Translations under genes and position numbers: made by a program
Shown here: one piece after another, positions 25,001 to 34,900 of the stretch
Position numbering within the stretch: the stretch's first letter is position 1
How the letters are laid out: each line of letters starts with the position of its first letter
Notes under the pieces: model-generated
Databases searched by the model: none
Told to the model about the DNA's origin: nothing
What the model saw: the letters and a program-made list of their open reading frames with translations, nothing else
From: Anarhynchus alexandrinus
Taxonomy: Eukaryota > Chordata > Aves > Charadriiformes > Charadriidae
DNA: 64,000 nucleotides
Direction of reading: 5' to 3'
Assembly: GCA_008711295.1 (NCBI GenBank)
Contig: VUYV01000597.1
Location: 215,575-279,574, forward strand

Positions 25001-26200
25001 CGACCCAGGCAGAGAAAGTTAGATGCAATTAGTCCCGGGGGGTGGGTGGAATAATCCAAGAATTCCAGGCCCAGTATTAGGGTGATGGTTATGTTGGGAA
25101 AAGGCACAGCCCTTTGCTGGTACTGACCACAGCACTTCCCAGAGGAGACCAGGCCACTGGCTGCCCCAGGCCTGTAGGGAGACAAACATTCAGACAACGG
25201 TACTCACAACTGGAAACGCTGCAACAGCAAGCGAGGAGAGACCCAGGGTACGCGCACAGACCCACGCACGGGGAGCGGTGTTACTGGAGAACAGAACAGC
25301 CCCCGGAAAGCAGCTCTAGTGCGCTGCACTTCCCAGTCCTCTCGCTGGGCTGCTGACCGGCCCGGACCACCCATCTCCCTTTCCCAGGTTGGAATGGCGG
25401 TACAAAATTCACTCGTGTCACACCAGGGTTTAAAACCACACGTGCAGATCTTGGTGTTCCTTCAGTGAACACGTACCATACCTCTGCTGCTCCACTCTCT
25501 AGGCTGGAGCTGCAGAGGTCATTACCAGAGGTGCACAGGTCAAGAGCACTCGTGGTACCCCATCTCTGCGGTCAGAGCCAAAGCTAACAGCGGGACAGCA
25601 CCGTTTCTATCCAGATGTGCTGCCTTCAGCCACAAGGACTCAAAGGCTCCAGCAGGAAGACAGGAGAGACTCACTACTGAAGCTGTCAATCCATGTACCC
25701 CATCTGATGTACAGATGGGACGTGATCTCTTCTCTGAGACTAATCAGAAAGGAGAGATGAGCCTGGGTCAGCGATACCTTTTATTTTGGCTCTGACATCG
25801 CAGAACAAAGATAAAGGCTGGAAAAAAGACAGACCTGGCTGGAGGGGGAGGTGTTTGGCTCGGGACTGTGGGCAGTGCCAAGCGCAGCGAGCTTTGCATC
25901 ATTCACATCTGTACTGAAACCTATCCTTGTTGTTACTGTACAAACAAAACCACAGCGCCAAGTAACGAGAACTCCATTTATGTGGAAGTCTATAGCTGTG
26001 AAGGACAAAGAAAGGAACGAGCAAACCACACAGCACACAGAGCACAAGAGTTCACGCCACACCTCTGGTGAGACGAGAGGTGCCTCTACTGACACATTCA
26101 CTGACCTTCCATGCGATCTACGAACAGCCGCTTCAAACTCTGGTAAATGCCAATCTTTATGGTGCCGTAAGACGCCTGTCTCAGCAACGCAGGGGCGATC
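19070..26200 (-). CDS. SLC25A14: Mitochondrial carrier SLC25A14 (UCP5/BMCP1), 5' part missing
   Basis: Seven coding exons read in frame with GT-AG borders: 26106-26200, 24430-24515, 23562-23657, 21524-21648, 20395-20530, 19909-19989 and 19070-19111 (TGA at 19070-19072). Together they give about 220 residues, starting at [12 protein letters not shown] and ending [13 protein letters not shown]. Human UCP5 has 325 residues, so roughly the first 105, including the first carrier repeat, are absent from the readable sequence. The second and third carrier signatures are present: NPTDVLK/IRMQ across an exon junction, and [11 protein letters not shown]. The human family members sit in the mitochondrial inner membrane and transport small anions or sulfur-oxygen compounds with weak proton leak. 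The missing exons should lie upstream, between 26201 and the RBMX2 3' end, where a CR1, a G-rich minisatellite and a 608-base gap are found. I see no internal damage that suggests a pseudogene. Confidence 0.95.
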
Positions 26201-26317
26201 CTGAGCGGGGGAACAAATGAAGCTGTTGAGCCCTGCCAGCACAGGGGTCCAGCACAAGTCACCTCCCATCAGCCCCCAAACTGCCAGGGGCAGAGCTGGT
26301 GGGGGGTCTGGAGCACA

Positions 26318-26724
26318 GGTCTGATGAGGAGCGGCTGAGGGACCTGGGGGTGTTCAGCCTGGAGAAAAGGGGGCTGAGGGGAGACCTTCTCGCTCTCTAC
26401 AGCTCCCTGAAAGGAGGGGGTAGCGAGGGGGGGTCGGTCTCTGCTCCCAAGGAACAGGTGATAGGACAAGAGGGAACAGCCTCAGGTTATGCCAGGGGAG
26501 GTTTAGGATGGGTATTAGGAGAAATTTCTTCCCTGAAAGGGTTGTCCAGCACTGGAACAGGCTGCCCAGGGACGTGGTGGAGTCACCATCCCTGGAGGTG
26601 TTTAACAGATGGGCAAATGCGGTGCTGAGGGACATGGGTTAGTGGTGGGTTTGGCAGTGTTAACTAACGGTTCGACCTGATGATCTTAAAGGTCTTTTCC
26701 AACCTAAACGATTCTCTGATTCTA
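26318..26724 (+). mobile_element. CR1 LINE 3' end, sense, in SLC25A14 intron
   Basis: Starts at 'gaggagcggctgagggacct' and ends at 'gattctctgattctag'. It is almost the same as the copy at 17893-18296, including the 'ggtagcgagggggggtcggt' stretch. It lies just upstream of the most 5' readable SLC25A14 exon, antisense to that gene. Confidence 0.9.
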
Positions 26725-26944
26725 GATCTCAGGCCAGGCCCGCTCCTGCCATGGCTCAGACGCCCCAGGAAGCCCAGCTCTGTCAGATAACGACCCCGGG
26801 TGCCCAAGGATCACCTCGTGTTGCCCCCACGCACCCTCCAGTGCGGGAGGCAGGCACCCACGCAGCCCGCGGCACGTTCTCGCTCCCCACCTGGGGAAAA
26901 CGGGGCGTCTCCAGGCTGCAGCAGCAGCACCGCTTCCCCGACCC

Positions 26945-27379
26945 CCTGTGGGGCTCAGGGCGGGCTGGGGGGGACCTGGGACAGATGGTGGGGAGACCCA
27001 GGAGAGCAGGAGGGAACCCAGGAGGGTAGAAGGGGACTGCAGGCAGGTGGTGGAGAGACCTGGGAGGGCAGGAGGGGCCTCAGGAGGGCAGAAGGGGACC
27101 CAGGGCAGATGGTGAGGAGACCCAGGGGGTCAGGAGGAGATCTGAGAGAGCAGAGGAGGGACCCTTGGGAGGACAGAAAGGGGAACCTGGGGAAAGCGGG
27201 ATCACAATCGGGGTGGGCGAAGGAGGATCCAGAGCAGGTGGTGGGGAGACCAGAGGGGTACCTGAGGCAGGCGGGGGTGAAAATCGGAAGGGCAGAAGGG
27301 GGTCCAGGGAAGATGGGGGGGGGACCCAGGAGGGCAGAGGGGGGGATCTGGGGAAGATGGGGAAGGAACCCGGTAGGGC
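26945..27379 (+). repeat. G-rich minisatellite running into the assembly gap
   Basis: An imperfect tandem array of roughly 30-40 bp purine-rich units built on 'gacccaggagggcagaaggg' and 'gcagatggtggggagaccc', continuing up to the first N. It is strongly G-skewed on the plus strand with many GGG runs, so G-quadruplex formation is plausible. The long open frames here are an artefact of the repeat and the Ns. Confidence 0.85.
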
Positions 27380-27987
27380 NNNNNNNNNNNNNNNNNNNNN
27401 NNNNNNNNNNNNNNNNNNNNNNNNNNNNNNNNNNNNNNNNNNNNNNNNNNNNNNNNNNNNNNNNNNNNNNNNNNNNNNNNNNNNNNNNNNNNNNNNNNNN
27501 NNNNNNNNNNNNNNNNNNNNNNNNNNNNNNNNNNNNNNNNNNNNNNNNNNNNNNNNNNNNNNNNNNNNNNNNNNNNNNNNNNNNNNNNNNNNNNNNNNNN
27601 NNNNNNNNNNNNNNNNNNNNNNNNNNNNNNNNNNNNNNNNNNNNNNNNNNNNNNNNNNNNNNNNNNNNNNNNNNNNNNNNNNNNNNNNNNNNNNNNNNNN
27701 NNNNNNNNNNNNNNNNNNNNNNNNNNNNNNNNNNNNNNNNNNNNNNNNNNNNNNNNNNNNNNNNNNNNNNNNNNNNNNNNNNNNNNNNNNNNNNNNNNNN
27801 NNNNNNNNNNNNNNNNNNNNNNNNNNNNNNNNNNNNNNNNNNNNNNNNNNNNNNNNNNNNNNNNNNNNNNNNNNNNNNNNNNNNNNNNNNNNNNNNNNNN
27901 NNNNNNNNNNNNNNNNNNNNNNNNNNNNNNNNNNNNNNNNNNNNNNNNNNNNNNNNNNNNNNNNNNNNNNNNNNNNNNNNNNNNNNN
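27380..27987. other. Assembly gap (608 N)
   Basis: A run of Ns. It sits between a G-rich minisatellite and a strong hairpin, and between the SLC25A14 readable exons and the RBMX2 3' end. The first carrier repeat of SLC25A14 is a candidate for what is hidden here. The true length is unknown. Confidence 0.99.
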
Positions 27988-27988
27988 G

Positions 27989-28031
27989 GGGACCGGGCCC
28001 CGAAGGCTTTCAGCCTTCGGGGACCGGTCCC
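27989..28031. repeat. Near-perfect hairpin at the gap edge
   Basis: Left arm 27989-28008 and right arm 28012-28031 are inverted repeats of 20 bp with a single mismatch (27997 against 28023) and a 3-nt loop. The stem is GC-rich (ccccgaaggct paired with agccttcgggg). Such a structure stalls sequencing polymerases and may explain the adjacent gap. It may also be one unit of an array inside the gap. Confidence 0.9.
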
Positions 28032-28191
28032 AACCGCTCAGGGAGGGGATAAAATTCCCCCTTTCTTCACAACCCAAACCCATTTCGGGTGTTATTTCTC
28101 CTCACAACCAGGCTAAAACCCGTCCCCCCCTCCCCATCGCCCACCTTTCCGTCACCAGAAACGCTACGGGCTAACAAGTTATTATTTTTTT

Positions 28192-28197
28192 TTTATT
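28192..28197 (-). promoter_or_regulatory. AATAAA poly(A) signal of RBMX2
   Basis: The minus strand reads AATAAA within a T-rich (plus-strand) tract, 450 bp past the RBMX2 stop codon at 28647-28649. The 3' UTR would therefore end near 28170. Confidence 0.65.
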
Positions 28198-28646
28198 ATT
28201 ATTAACAAGCATTTAAAACAAACCAAGCGCCCACGCGCACCACAGAAGCGCTGGGGCCAAGGCAAAACGCCCACCGGCGCCTCCCCGCCGCGTAAAACAC
28301 AGCAGAGGGGGGAAAACCCCCCACCAGGGCGTGGGAATGGGTCATTTTTGGGGGATGGAGAGCATCCCGACGCTCCCAGACACCATCTTCCCTCCCAGAC
28401 ACCATCTTCGTGCCGCAGCGCAGCGTGCCGGCACGCCTGGGAGCCCGCAAGAAGGGCTGAAGGAGGCAACAGAACTCGTGTCCCAGTCCGCAGCACCGTT
28501 CCTCATTCCGTCCTTGGAACGGGAAACCATGGAAGGTGTCGGGGGCGAACAGTCCAGCCATGGTACCCCCGCCTCGAGAGGCCCGGGGAGGCTCTGAGCA
28601 GGTTTTTGGGGGCCTCTCTCAGCCCCCGCCGTGCTGCTCCCAGGGC

Positions 28647-31600
28647 TCAGCAGCGGCTGGAACTTCTCCCGGAGCCCCGCTCCCAACGTTCCCGGGATCT
28701 GCCTCCCTCGGGACACTCTTCTCGCCGGCTGCTGTGCCCGTCACCCCTCCTGCCAGCCTCCTCTCTCCTCTCCCTCTCGTCCCACAAACCGCTTTGTCCC
28801 CTCTGGTCCTGGCAGCTCTTTTCCCCTCTTCTCTCCGAAGGCCTCTGGTGCCTCCGCTCGTCCTCTTCCCGCTGCGTCCTGCTCACAGGCTTCCTCTCAG
28901 AGCCCTTCCAGGGCTGCTGGCTCCCGCTGGCGTAGCGCTCGTAGGCAGGGTCCTCCTTCTCCTTCTTAATCTTGATTCTGGGGTGCGCCTCCTCTGCGGA
29001 CACCGCCCTCTTGGCAGCCTGCGAGCTCTGCTTCTGCCGCTCCTGTCTACTTTTCTCCTTATCTGAAATACAAGGTTCATCTTTCGGGACGGACAGTCCT
29101 GCAAGCATCACCCTCACTCCCCAGGCGCTGCCTAGCACCACAGCGCCTTCCCAACTCCCCTTCCATTTTAAGTTTTCCCCCCTCTACCCAAGCTTCGCAG
29201 CCTGTTTCCCCCCTCAGAGAGATCTTATTCCACTTCCAACCCTGACACTTTTCTCCTTCAGTTTGAGCCATCATACTTCCTTCTTTAACACTCACCACAC
29301 CGCGTTCTTCCCAGCACGGTTGCCCTCAGGCACTTCAACACCGCCTGGAATATCGAGCACCTTCCTTTCATTCCCTTTCCTCAGTAACGTCCACACAGTA
29401 AGAACACCATGATACGCTGTGGAAATTCTCCTCTCCAGACCCAATGATTCTTTTCCCTCTTCGCTCTCCTTTTTGTGCATCTCTCATTTTTGTGCGTCTC
29501 CTCAGCACACTGGAGCAGCATCTTGTCCCCACCCTTAGTTTTACTGCCTATTTTCTTTCCTCCAACCCTTCTCTCAAATGAGGACTCCAGCCTGATCGAT
29601 GTGCCCCTCTGCCCCATGCTAAGGCCCGATCCACCCTGTGCCCTCCACCGCGTAACACAGCGCTGAGCTCCTCTCTCGATGCGGGAGCGCAGTAGACAGG
29701 TCTCAAACCCCAGCAGTGCAAAGGCTCGGCTGTAGCTACAAGATAGCCCCAAATACCTGCTGCTAATACCTGTCTGCCACAGGCAGAGCCTGGCTGCAGG
29801 AGGGAAGGTTCCTCTGTGTGCCATGCCGCGAGCTCCAAACCCATTTCAGAATGACGGGCACCCCCATCCCACCCCACAGTCACCACACACATGGGAGCCA
29901 CAACCCATCTTGGGTGGATGCTGCCTGGAAGTCGTTAGCAAGCCACAGCAAGCAGCTCCTATGCAAAACACTGCTGCTAGCACTCTGCTGGCTCTCACAA
30001 GGGTAACTTTTCAAGATCTCTGCTGAACAGATGGAAAAAACCCTAATGGCTTCTTAAAAATCCCATCCATATAGCTGCACAGGCTGGTCCTTTACGTGGC
30101 ACGTTCATTCAAGTTTGATTTGGATATACTCTACACTTTTCTGTTTTCTTCTGAAAGATGGAGAACAACAAATTCTGCTGCATCCACTAAGAACAGGAGG
30201 TATTCAGGCACTCAGATGGTTTAACTTAAGCTGCACTTTTAGGTCTATTTTCATAGACTCATAGAATAGTTAGGGTTGGAAGGCACCTTTAAAGGTCACC
30301 TAGTCCAACCCCCCCTACCTTCTTTGGCTTCAGTTTCCAGCCACAGAATCTCATCTAGAGCTGCCAGTTCTGCATTCTGCTCAATTCAGCTATCTTCCAT
30401 AGGCCACAGAACAGTCATTCCATACATCTACAGCACTCTAGTCCTACAGTAGCAGCACCCAGGTTTTAAGATTAAGCAGTGCTTTTCCTAAGCCTTCCCC
30501 CTCCCCCTAGCACTGCTCCCCCCTGCAGTAACCCTGCAGCCTGGCGTGCTTTTTTCTGGGAGAAGTGCTATTATTCTCTACAAGACACAGCTCTTCAGTT
30601 GCTGGGGGAGGACATTCCCCGGTAAGGGCTAAGACAGGCACTCAGATACCCCTCAGGAGATCACAGAGTAAAGCCTGGACATTAGGGCTGTGGCTCTCTT
30701 CAAGAGCACACCCATCCTTGGTGCTCCCCCGCGCACAGGGACCCTGCGAGGCTGCGGGCTCTGGCAGACACTCCCACCTGGGGTCAAGACTGGCAGGAAC
30801 ACACCTCACCTTTCTGCTTTTTTATGGGCATATCATCATCTTCAGACAGGGAATCAGACGAAGTATGAGGTGGTGTTTTAACTCCACAGCCCTTTGCATG
30901 GAGGGTTTTTGTGACATCATCTAAGTCATCAGACTCTTTGGGGGGCCGATAGTTGGCCACATGGTCCACTCGAATCGTCCTTCCTTTGATCTACAAGAGG
31001 AGTCACGCTGTTAGCAAAGGCACAGAGCAGCTCCCCATGCAACCTGTGCCGTCGGGGCTCCTGTTTGATGTGCAGCAGCACCCCAGGAGCCACGGCAGGC
31101 AGGCATGCTGGACCACCTCCCAGGCTGCTTCACTCACCTTGATCCCATTGAAGTTATCAACAGCGAGAATGGTGCTCCTCTGGTCCTCATAGCACAGAAA
31201 ACAAAAGCCTTTCGACTTTCCAGTCTTCTTGTCCCGCACCAGGTTAATGTTGACGACCTCCCCATACCTGCAACACACTCTTAGCACCCGCGGCAGGGGC
31301 AGGGGTGCAGCGGGCCCGGGGGGCTGAGGCACTTACTGCGAGAACACGCAGATGACATCTCCTTCCGTCAGCTCGTAGTGCAGCCCGCCTGCGGGGAGAG
31401 GGAGAGGAGGAAAGAGAGCAGCAGCACCGCGCGGGCCCGCCCGGCCCCGGCCCCACCACCCCTCTCCCCGGCCCGGCCCGTACCGATGAAGATCCAGGCG
31501 CTGTCCTTGTACTCCGCGTGCCACGAGACCGTCTCCTGAACGCCCAGCTCCGCCTCCCGCGCGTTCAGCTCGTTGATCAACTTCACCTTCGTCAGGGGGC

Positions 31601-31689
31601 TGAAGAGCGAGGGCACCGTCAGCACCGGCAACGACCGGGACGGCCCCGGCCTTCCCTCCCTCCCTCCGCGCCCCTCAAACCTACTTCAT
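28647..31689 (-). CDS. RBMX2: RNA-binding motif protein, X-linked 2
   Basis: Six coding exons: 31685-31689 (only ATGAA), 31484-31599, 31337-31388, 31138-31267, 30810-30990 and 28647-29062. They total 299 residues (human 322). The start MNPLTKVKLINELN aligns exactly with human, which fixes the 5-nt first coding exon. One RRM occupies about residues 35-115, with RNP2 near AWIFIGGLHY and RNP1 KGFCFLCY. An acidic stretch (SEDDDMPIKK) and an Arg/Lys/Glu/Ser-rich tail ending RSSSRC follow. In human and yeast (Ist3/Snu17) the protein belongs to the RES complex with SNIP1 and BUD13 and acts in the activated spliceosome in the nucleus. The tail is shorter and less conserved than the RRM. Intron 5 (29063-30809) holds a short CR1 remnant. 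The gene is transcribed in the same direction as RAB33A, which ends just upstream. Confidence 0.95.
30250..30321 (-). mobile_element. Short CR1 3' end, antisense
   Basis: Plus-strand 'catagactcatagaatagtt' followed by 'agggttggaaggcaccttta' is the reverse complement of the terminal 70 bp of CR1. It is a very short insertion in RBMX2 intron 5. Confidence 0.85.
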
Positions 31690-31708
31690 GGCGGCGGCGC
31701 CGCACACT

Positions 31709-31736
31709 GCGCATGCGCCCGGCGCCGCGCATGCGC
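31709..31736. promoter_or_regulatory. Two NRF1-type sites at the RBMX2 start
   Basis: The palindrome GCGCATGCGC occurs at 31709-31718 and again at 31727-31736, 18 bp apart (start to start). They lie 20-47 bp upstream of the RBMX2 ATG on the minus strand. This is the consensus of nuclear respiratory factor 1, a common activator of housekeeping CpG-island promoters. The sites are seen directly. Their use is inferred. Confidence 0.75.
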
Positions 31737-31750
31737 GCCGTGCCCCCCCG

Positions 31751-31860
31751 CCGAGTGCAGCCGAACAGACCCGAGCGCGGCCGAACAGACCCGAGCGCGG
31801 CCGAACTGGGCCCGAGCGCGGCCGAACAGATCCGAGCGCGGCCGAACCGGGCCCGATCCT
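31751..31860 (+). repeat. 20-bp tandem repeat in the RBMX2 promoter
   Basis: About five copies of the unit ccgaacagacccgagcgcgg (31761-31780, 31781-31800, 31801-31821, 31822-31841, 31842-31860), preceded by a partial copy. Variants change acagac to actggg or accggg. The array fills most of the space between the RAB33A poly(A) signal and the RBMX2 NRF1 sites. Confidence 0.9.
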
Positions 31861-31899
31861 CGCAAAGCAACACCCAGAGCTGACTGGAGCCGCAGAGAC

Positions 31900-31905
31900 T
31901 TTATT
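31900..31905 (-). promoter_or_regulatory. AATAAA poly(A) signal of RAB33A
   Basis: The minus strand reads CCCCAATAAAGTCTC, 51 bp beyond the RAB33A stop codon at 31956-31958. The 3' UTR is therefore only about 70 bp long, and transcription ends about 0.2 kb before the RBMX2 start codon. Confidence 0.85.
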
Positions 31906-31955
31906 GGGGTGACCGTGACAGAGGGAGGGCGGCGGGAGCGGCGGGGCCGCCCTGC

Positions 31956-34900
31956 TCAGCACGGGCAGGAGTTTTTACCGTTGGCATCATGCGATGGCTC
32001 CAGCCTGCGGGCCGGGCCCGGCCGCCCCTCCAGGTCCCGGCAGAGCAGCGAGCGCTGCGCCTTCAGCCGGCAGGCCAGGCACATGAAAATGGCGTCCACG
32101 TTCTGGCTCTCCTGAGGGTCCTTGGCCGAGGTCTCAAACAAAAGCATGTTGTGAGCGTCGGCGAACTTCAGGGCCATGCTGGATGGCACTTGGATCAGGT
32201 CTTTCAAGTCACACTTGTTCCCAACGAGCACCCTGGGGACGAGGGGGGGCACGGCGTGCCCGTTGCACTCCTCGATCCACATCTTGAGGTTGGTGAAGGA
32301 CGTCATCTTTGTGACGTCGTAAACAAAGACGACGGCGTGCACGTTGCGGTAGTAATGTTCCACCATGCTCTTCCGAAACCTCTCCTGGCCAGCCGTGTCC
32401 CACACTTGCACCTAGGAAGCAAAGCAGACGAGAAAGAAGGCTGCAGGAGCGCTGAGCGCCCACCCGGGGCAGGGCCTGCTGCCCGGGGAGCAGGCCGGCT
32501 TGCTGACCTCCCTGCAGCAAGATGCGGGAGGCCTCGCTGCCCGTCCGTCTTCGAGAGCGGTGCCGCAGCCCCGAGGCAGGGCGCAGCCAGGGCGAGCCTT
32601 GCAGGGAGGGTCAATCTCTTGTTAGATGAACCAGGATTGATGGAGGAGTTACACAAGCTTTTGGGCCTATGCTGACAGTGCCCAAGGCTGTATAGGCCAG
32701 CGCACGCGCTTAATTCAGCCAAGCTCATCTAGTAAGAGAGATCACGTCAGCGCTTTCATTCACTTTCACTCTTCATGGGCAAGCGCAAGGCTCTGCACAG
32801 CGTATCCCATTTCTCAGCCACTGCAGCTGATCCGATTTATTCAAGAGAACTGGCAGCACGCTTTTCAGCAAGAAAAGTCCCTGCCTGGTGACTTACCTGA
32901 CTCTGTAACACCTTGCCAGGCAGCCCTCCTACAGCTCTCTGCTGCCGGGCTGCTCCCTGCTTCTCATCCTCTTCCCGATGCACTCGACCACCATCCCCAC
33001 CACAGAAACGAACTGCACAAAGCACTTCTCATTTCGCAAACATTCTTGTGCCGGATCAGGACATTTGTCCACCTAATCCTATGCCATAAAAGAGAACCCC
33101 GACAATTACACAGTGGTATGTACAGAGGAGTCAGGGCAAAGAGAGGATGAGGAGCCACGCTATATATGAGAGAGCAGCAGGAGGCCATGGAGCTCTGGGG
33201 ATGGGTGAGGAGCCAACAGAGAGCTTGTGGGTAAAGATTAAAGAGCAGACCAGCATGGGTGATATTGTAAGGGGTATCTGCTGTAGGCCGCTGACCAGGA
33301 AGAACAAGCAGGTGAGGTGCTCTGCAGACAGACAGGAGCAGCCTCATGTTTGCCGGCCCTGGTCCTCATGGAGGACTTCAACCACCTCAATAGCTGCTGG
33401 AAGGACAACACAGCAGGGCACAAGCAATTCAGGAGGTTCCTGGAGAGCTTTGATGACAACTTCTCAACCCAAGTGACAGAGGAGCCAACAAGCTCCTGGG
33501 CTGGATGAGCTGACAGTGAGGTGGACTGGAAACTGGCTGAACATCTGGGCCTAGAAGCTGGTGATCAGTGACACAAAGTCTAGTTGAACACGGGTAACTA
33601 GCAGCGTACCCCAGGGGTCAGTACTGGGTCCAGTCCCCTTCAACATCTCCATTAATGATCTGGATGGCGGGGCAGATTGCACCCTCAGCAAGTGTGCAGG
33701 TGACAGCAAACTAGGAGGAGCATGGCTAGGATGCAAGATGGTTGTGCTGCCATCCAGAGGAACTTCAACAGGCTGGAGAACTGCACTGACAGGAACCTCA
33801 TGAAGTTCAGCAAAGAGAAGCACCAAGTCCTAGCCCTGGGGAGGGCCACCTCCAGGCACCAGTACGCGCTGGGGACCACCCAGCTGGAAAGCAGCTTTGC
33901 AGAAAAGGACCCAGGGGTCATGGTGGACACCAGGTTGAACATGGGCCAGCAGTGTGCCCTTGCAGCAAAGGCAGTGAATGGTGTCCTGGGCTGCATTAAA
34001 CAAAGCATTGCCAGCAGGCTGAAGGAGGTGATCCACCCCCTTTATTCGGCACTGGTGAGGCCACACCTGGAGTGCTGTGTTCAGTTCTGAGCTACCCAGT
34101 GCAGGAGGGGCATGGACTGAAGAGAGTCCAGCAAAGGCGATGAAGGGACTGGAGTGTCTCTCCTACGAGAAAGACTGAGAGAGCTGGGACTGTTTAGCCT
34201 GGAGAAGAGAAGGCTCAGCGGGGGAATCTAACCAACACGTATAGTTACCTGAAGGAAGATTACAACGAAGACGGAGCCCGGCTCTTCTCAGTGCTGCCCA
34301 GTGCCAGGACCAGAGGCAGTGGGCACACACTGAAACAAAGGAGGTTCCCTCTGAACATCAGGAAACACCTTTCACTGTGAGGGTGACTGAGCACTCGCGC
34401 AGGTTGCCCGGGGAAGTTGTGGAGCCTCCATCCTTGGAGATATTCAAAAGCCACCTGGACATGGTCCTGGGCAATCGGCTCTGGGCTGCCCTGCTTCAGC
34501 AGCGGGGGTGGAGCAGATGACCTCCAGAGGTCCCTTCCAACCCACACTTTGCTGTTAGTCTGTGACACTGTGAGTTCTGCTGGCCCTTGTAGGTAATGTC
34601 TTGAAGCCTGGAACTGACAATTTCCAAACAAGTGTCTGGGATTAATCCAAATCGCCCTGTACCCTACTGGGACAGTGGCCGCCCCAGAGTCTTTCAGAGT
34701 GAAAAAATGCTGGCAAAGAAGAGCTGCTGCTCATTCGTTTCCCTGCCACTCTCTCCCAGGTTGTTCCATCCGGGCAGAGCGGGAGAGGGAGGATCCCTCT
34801 CCCACCTCTCTCCTCCCCTCTTGGACGCGTGGTCCCAGGAAAAGGCCAATTTGCTGCACTGCCTCCCACTCCCGCCTGCTGGAGCACAACTAATATCCAA

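Noticed and set aside
26800..28116. Long open frames across the N run
   Set aside because: They consist of X residues and minisatellite translation. No real protein is supported.
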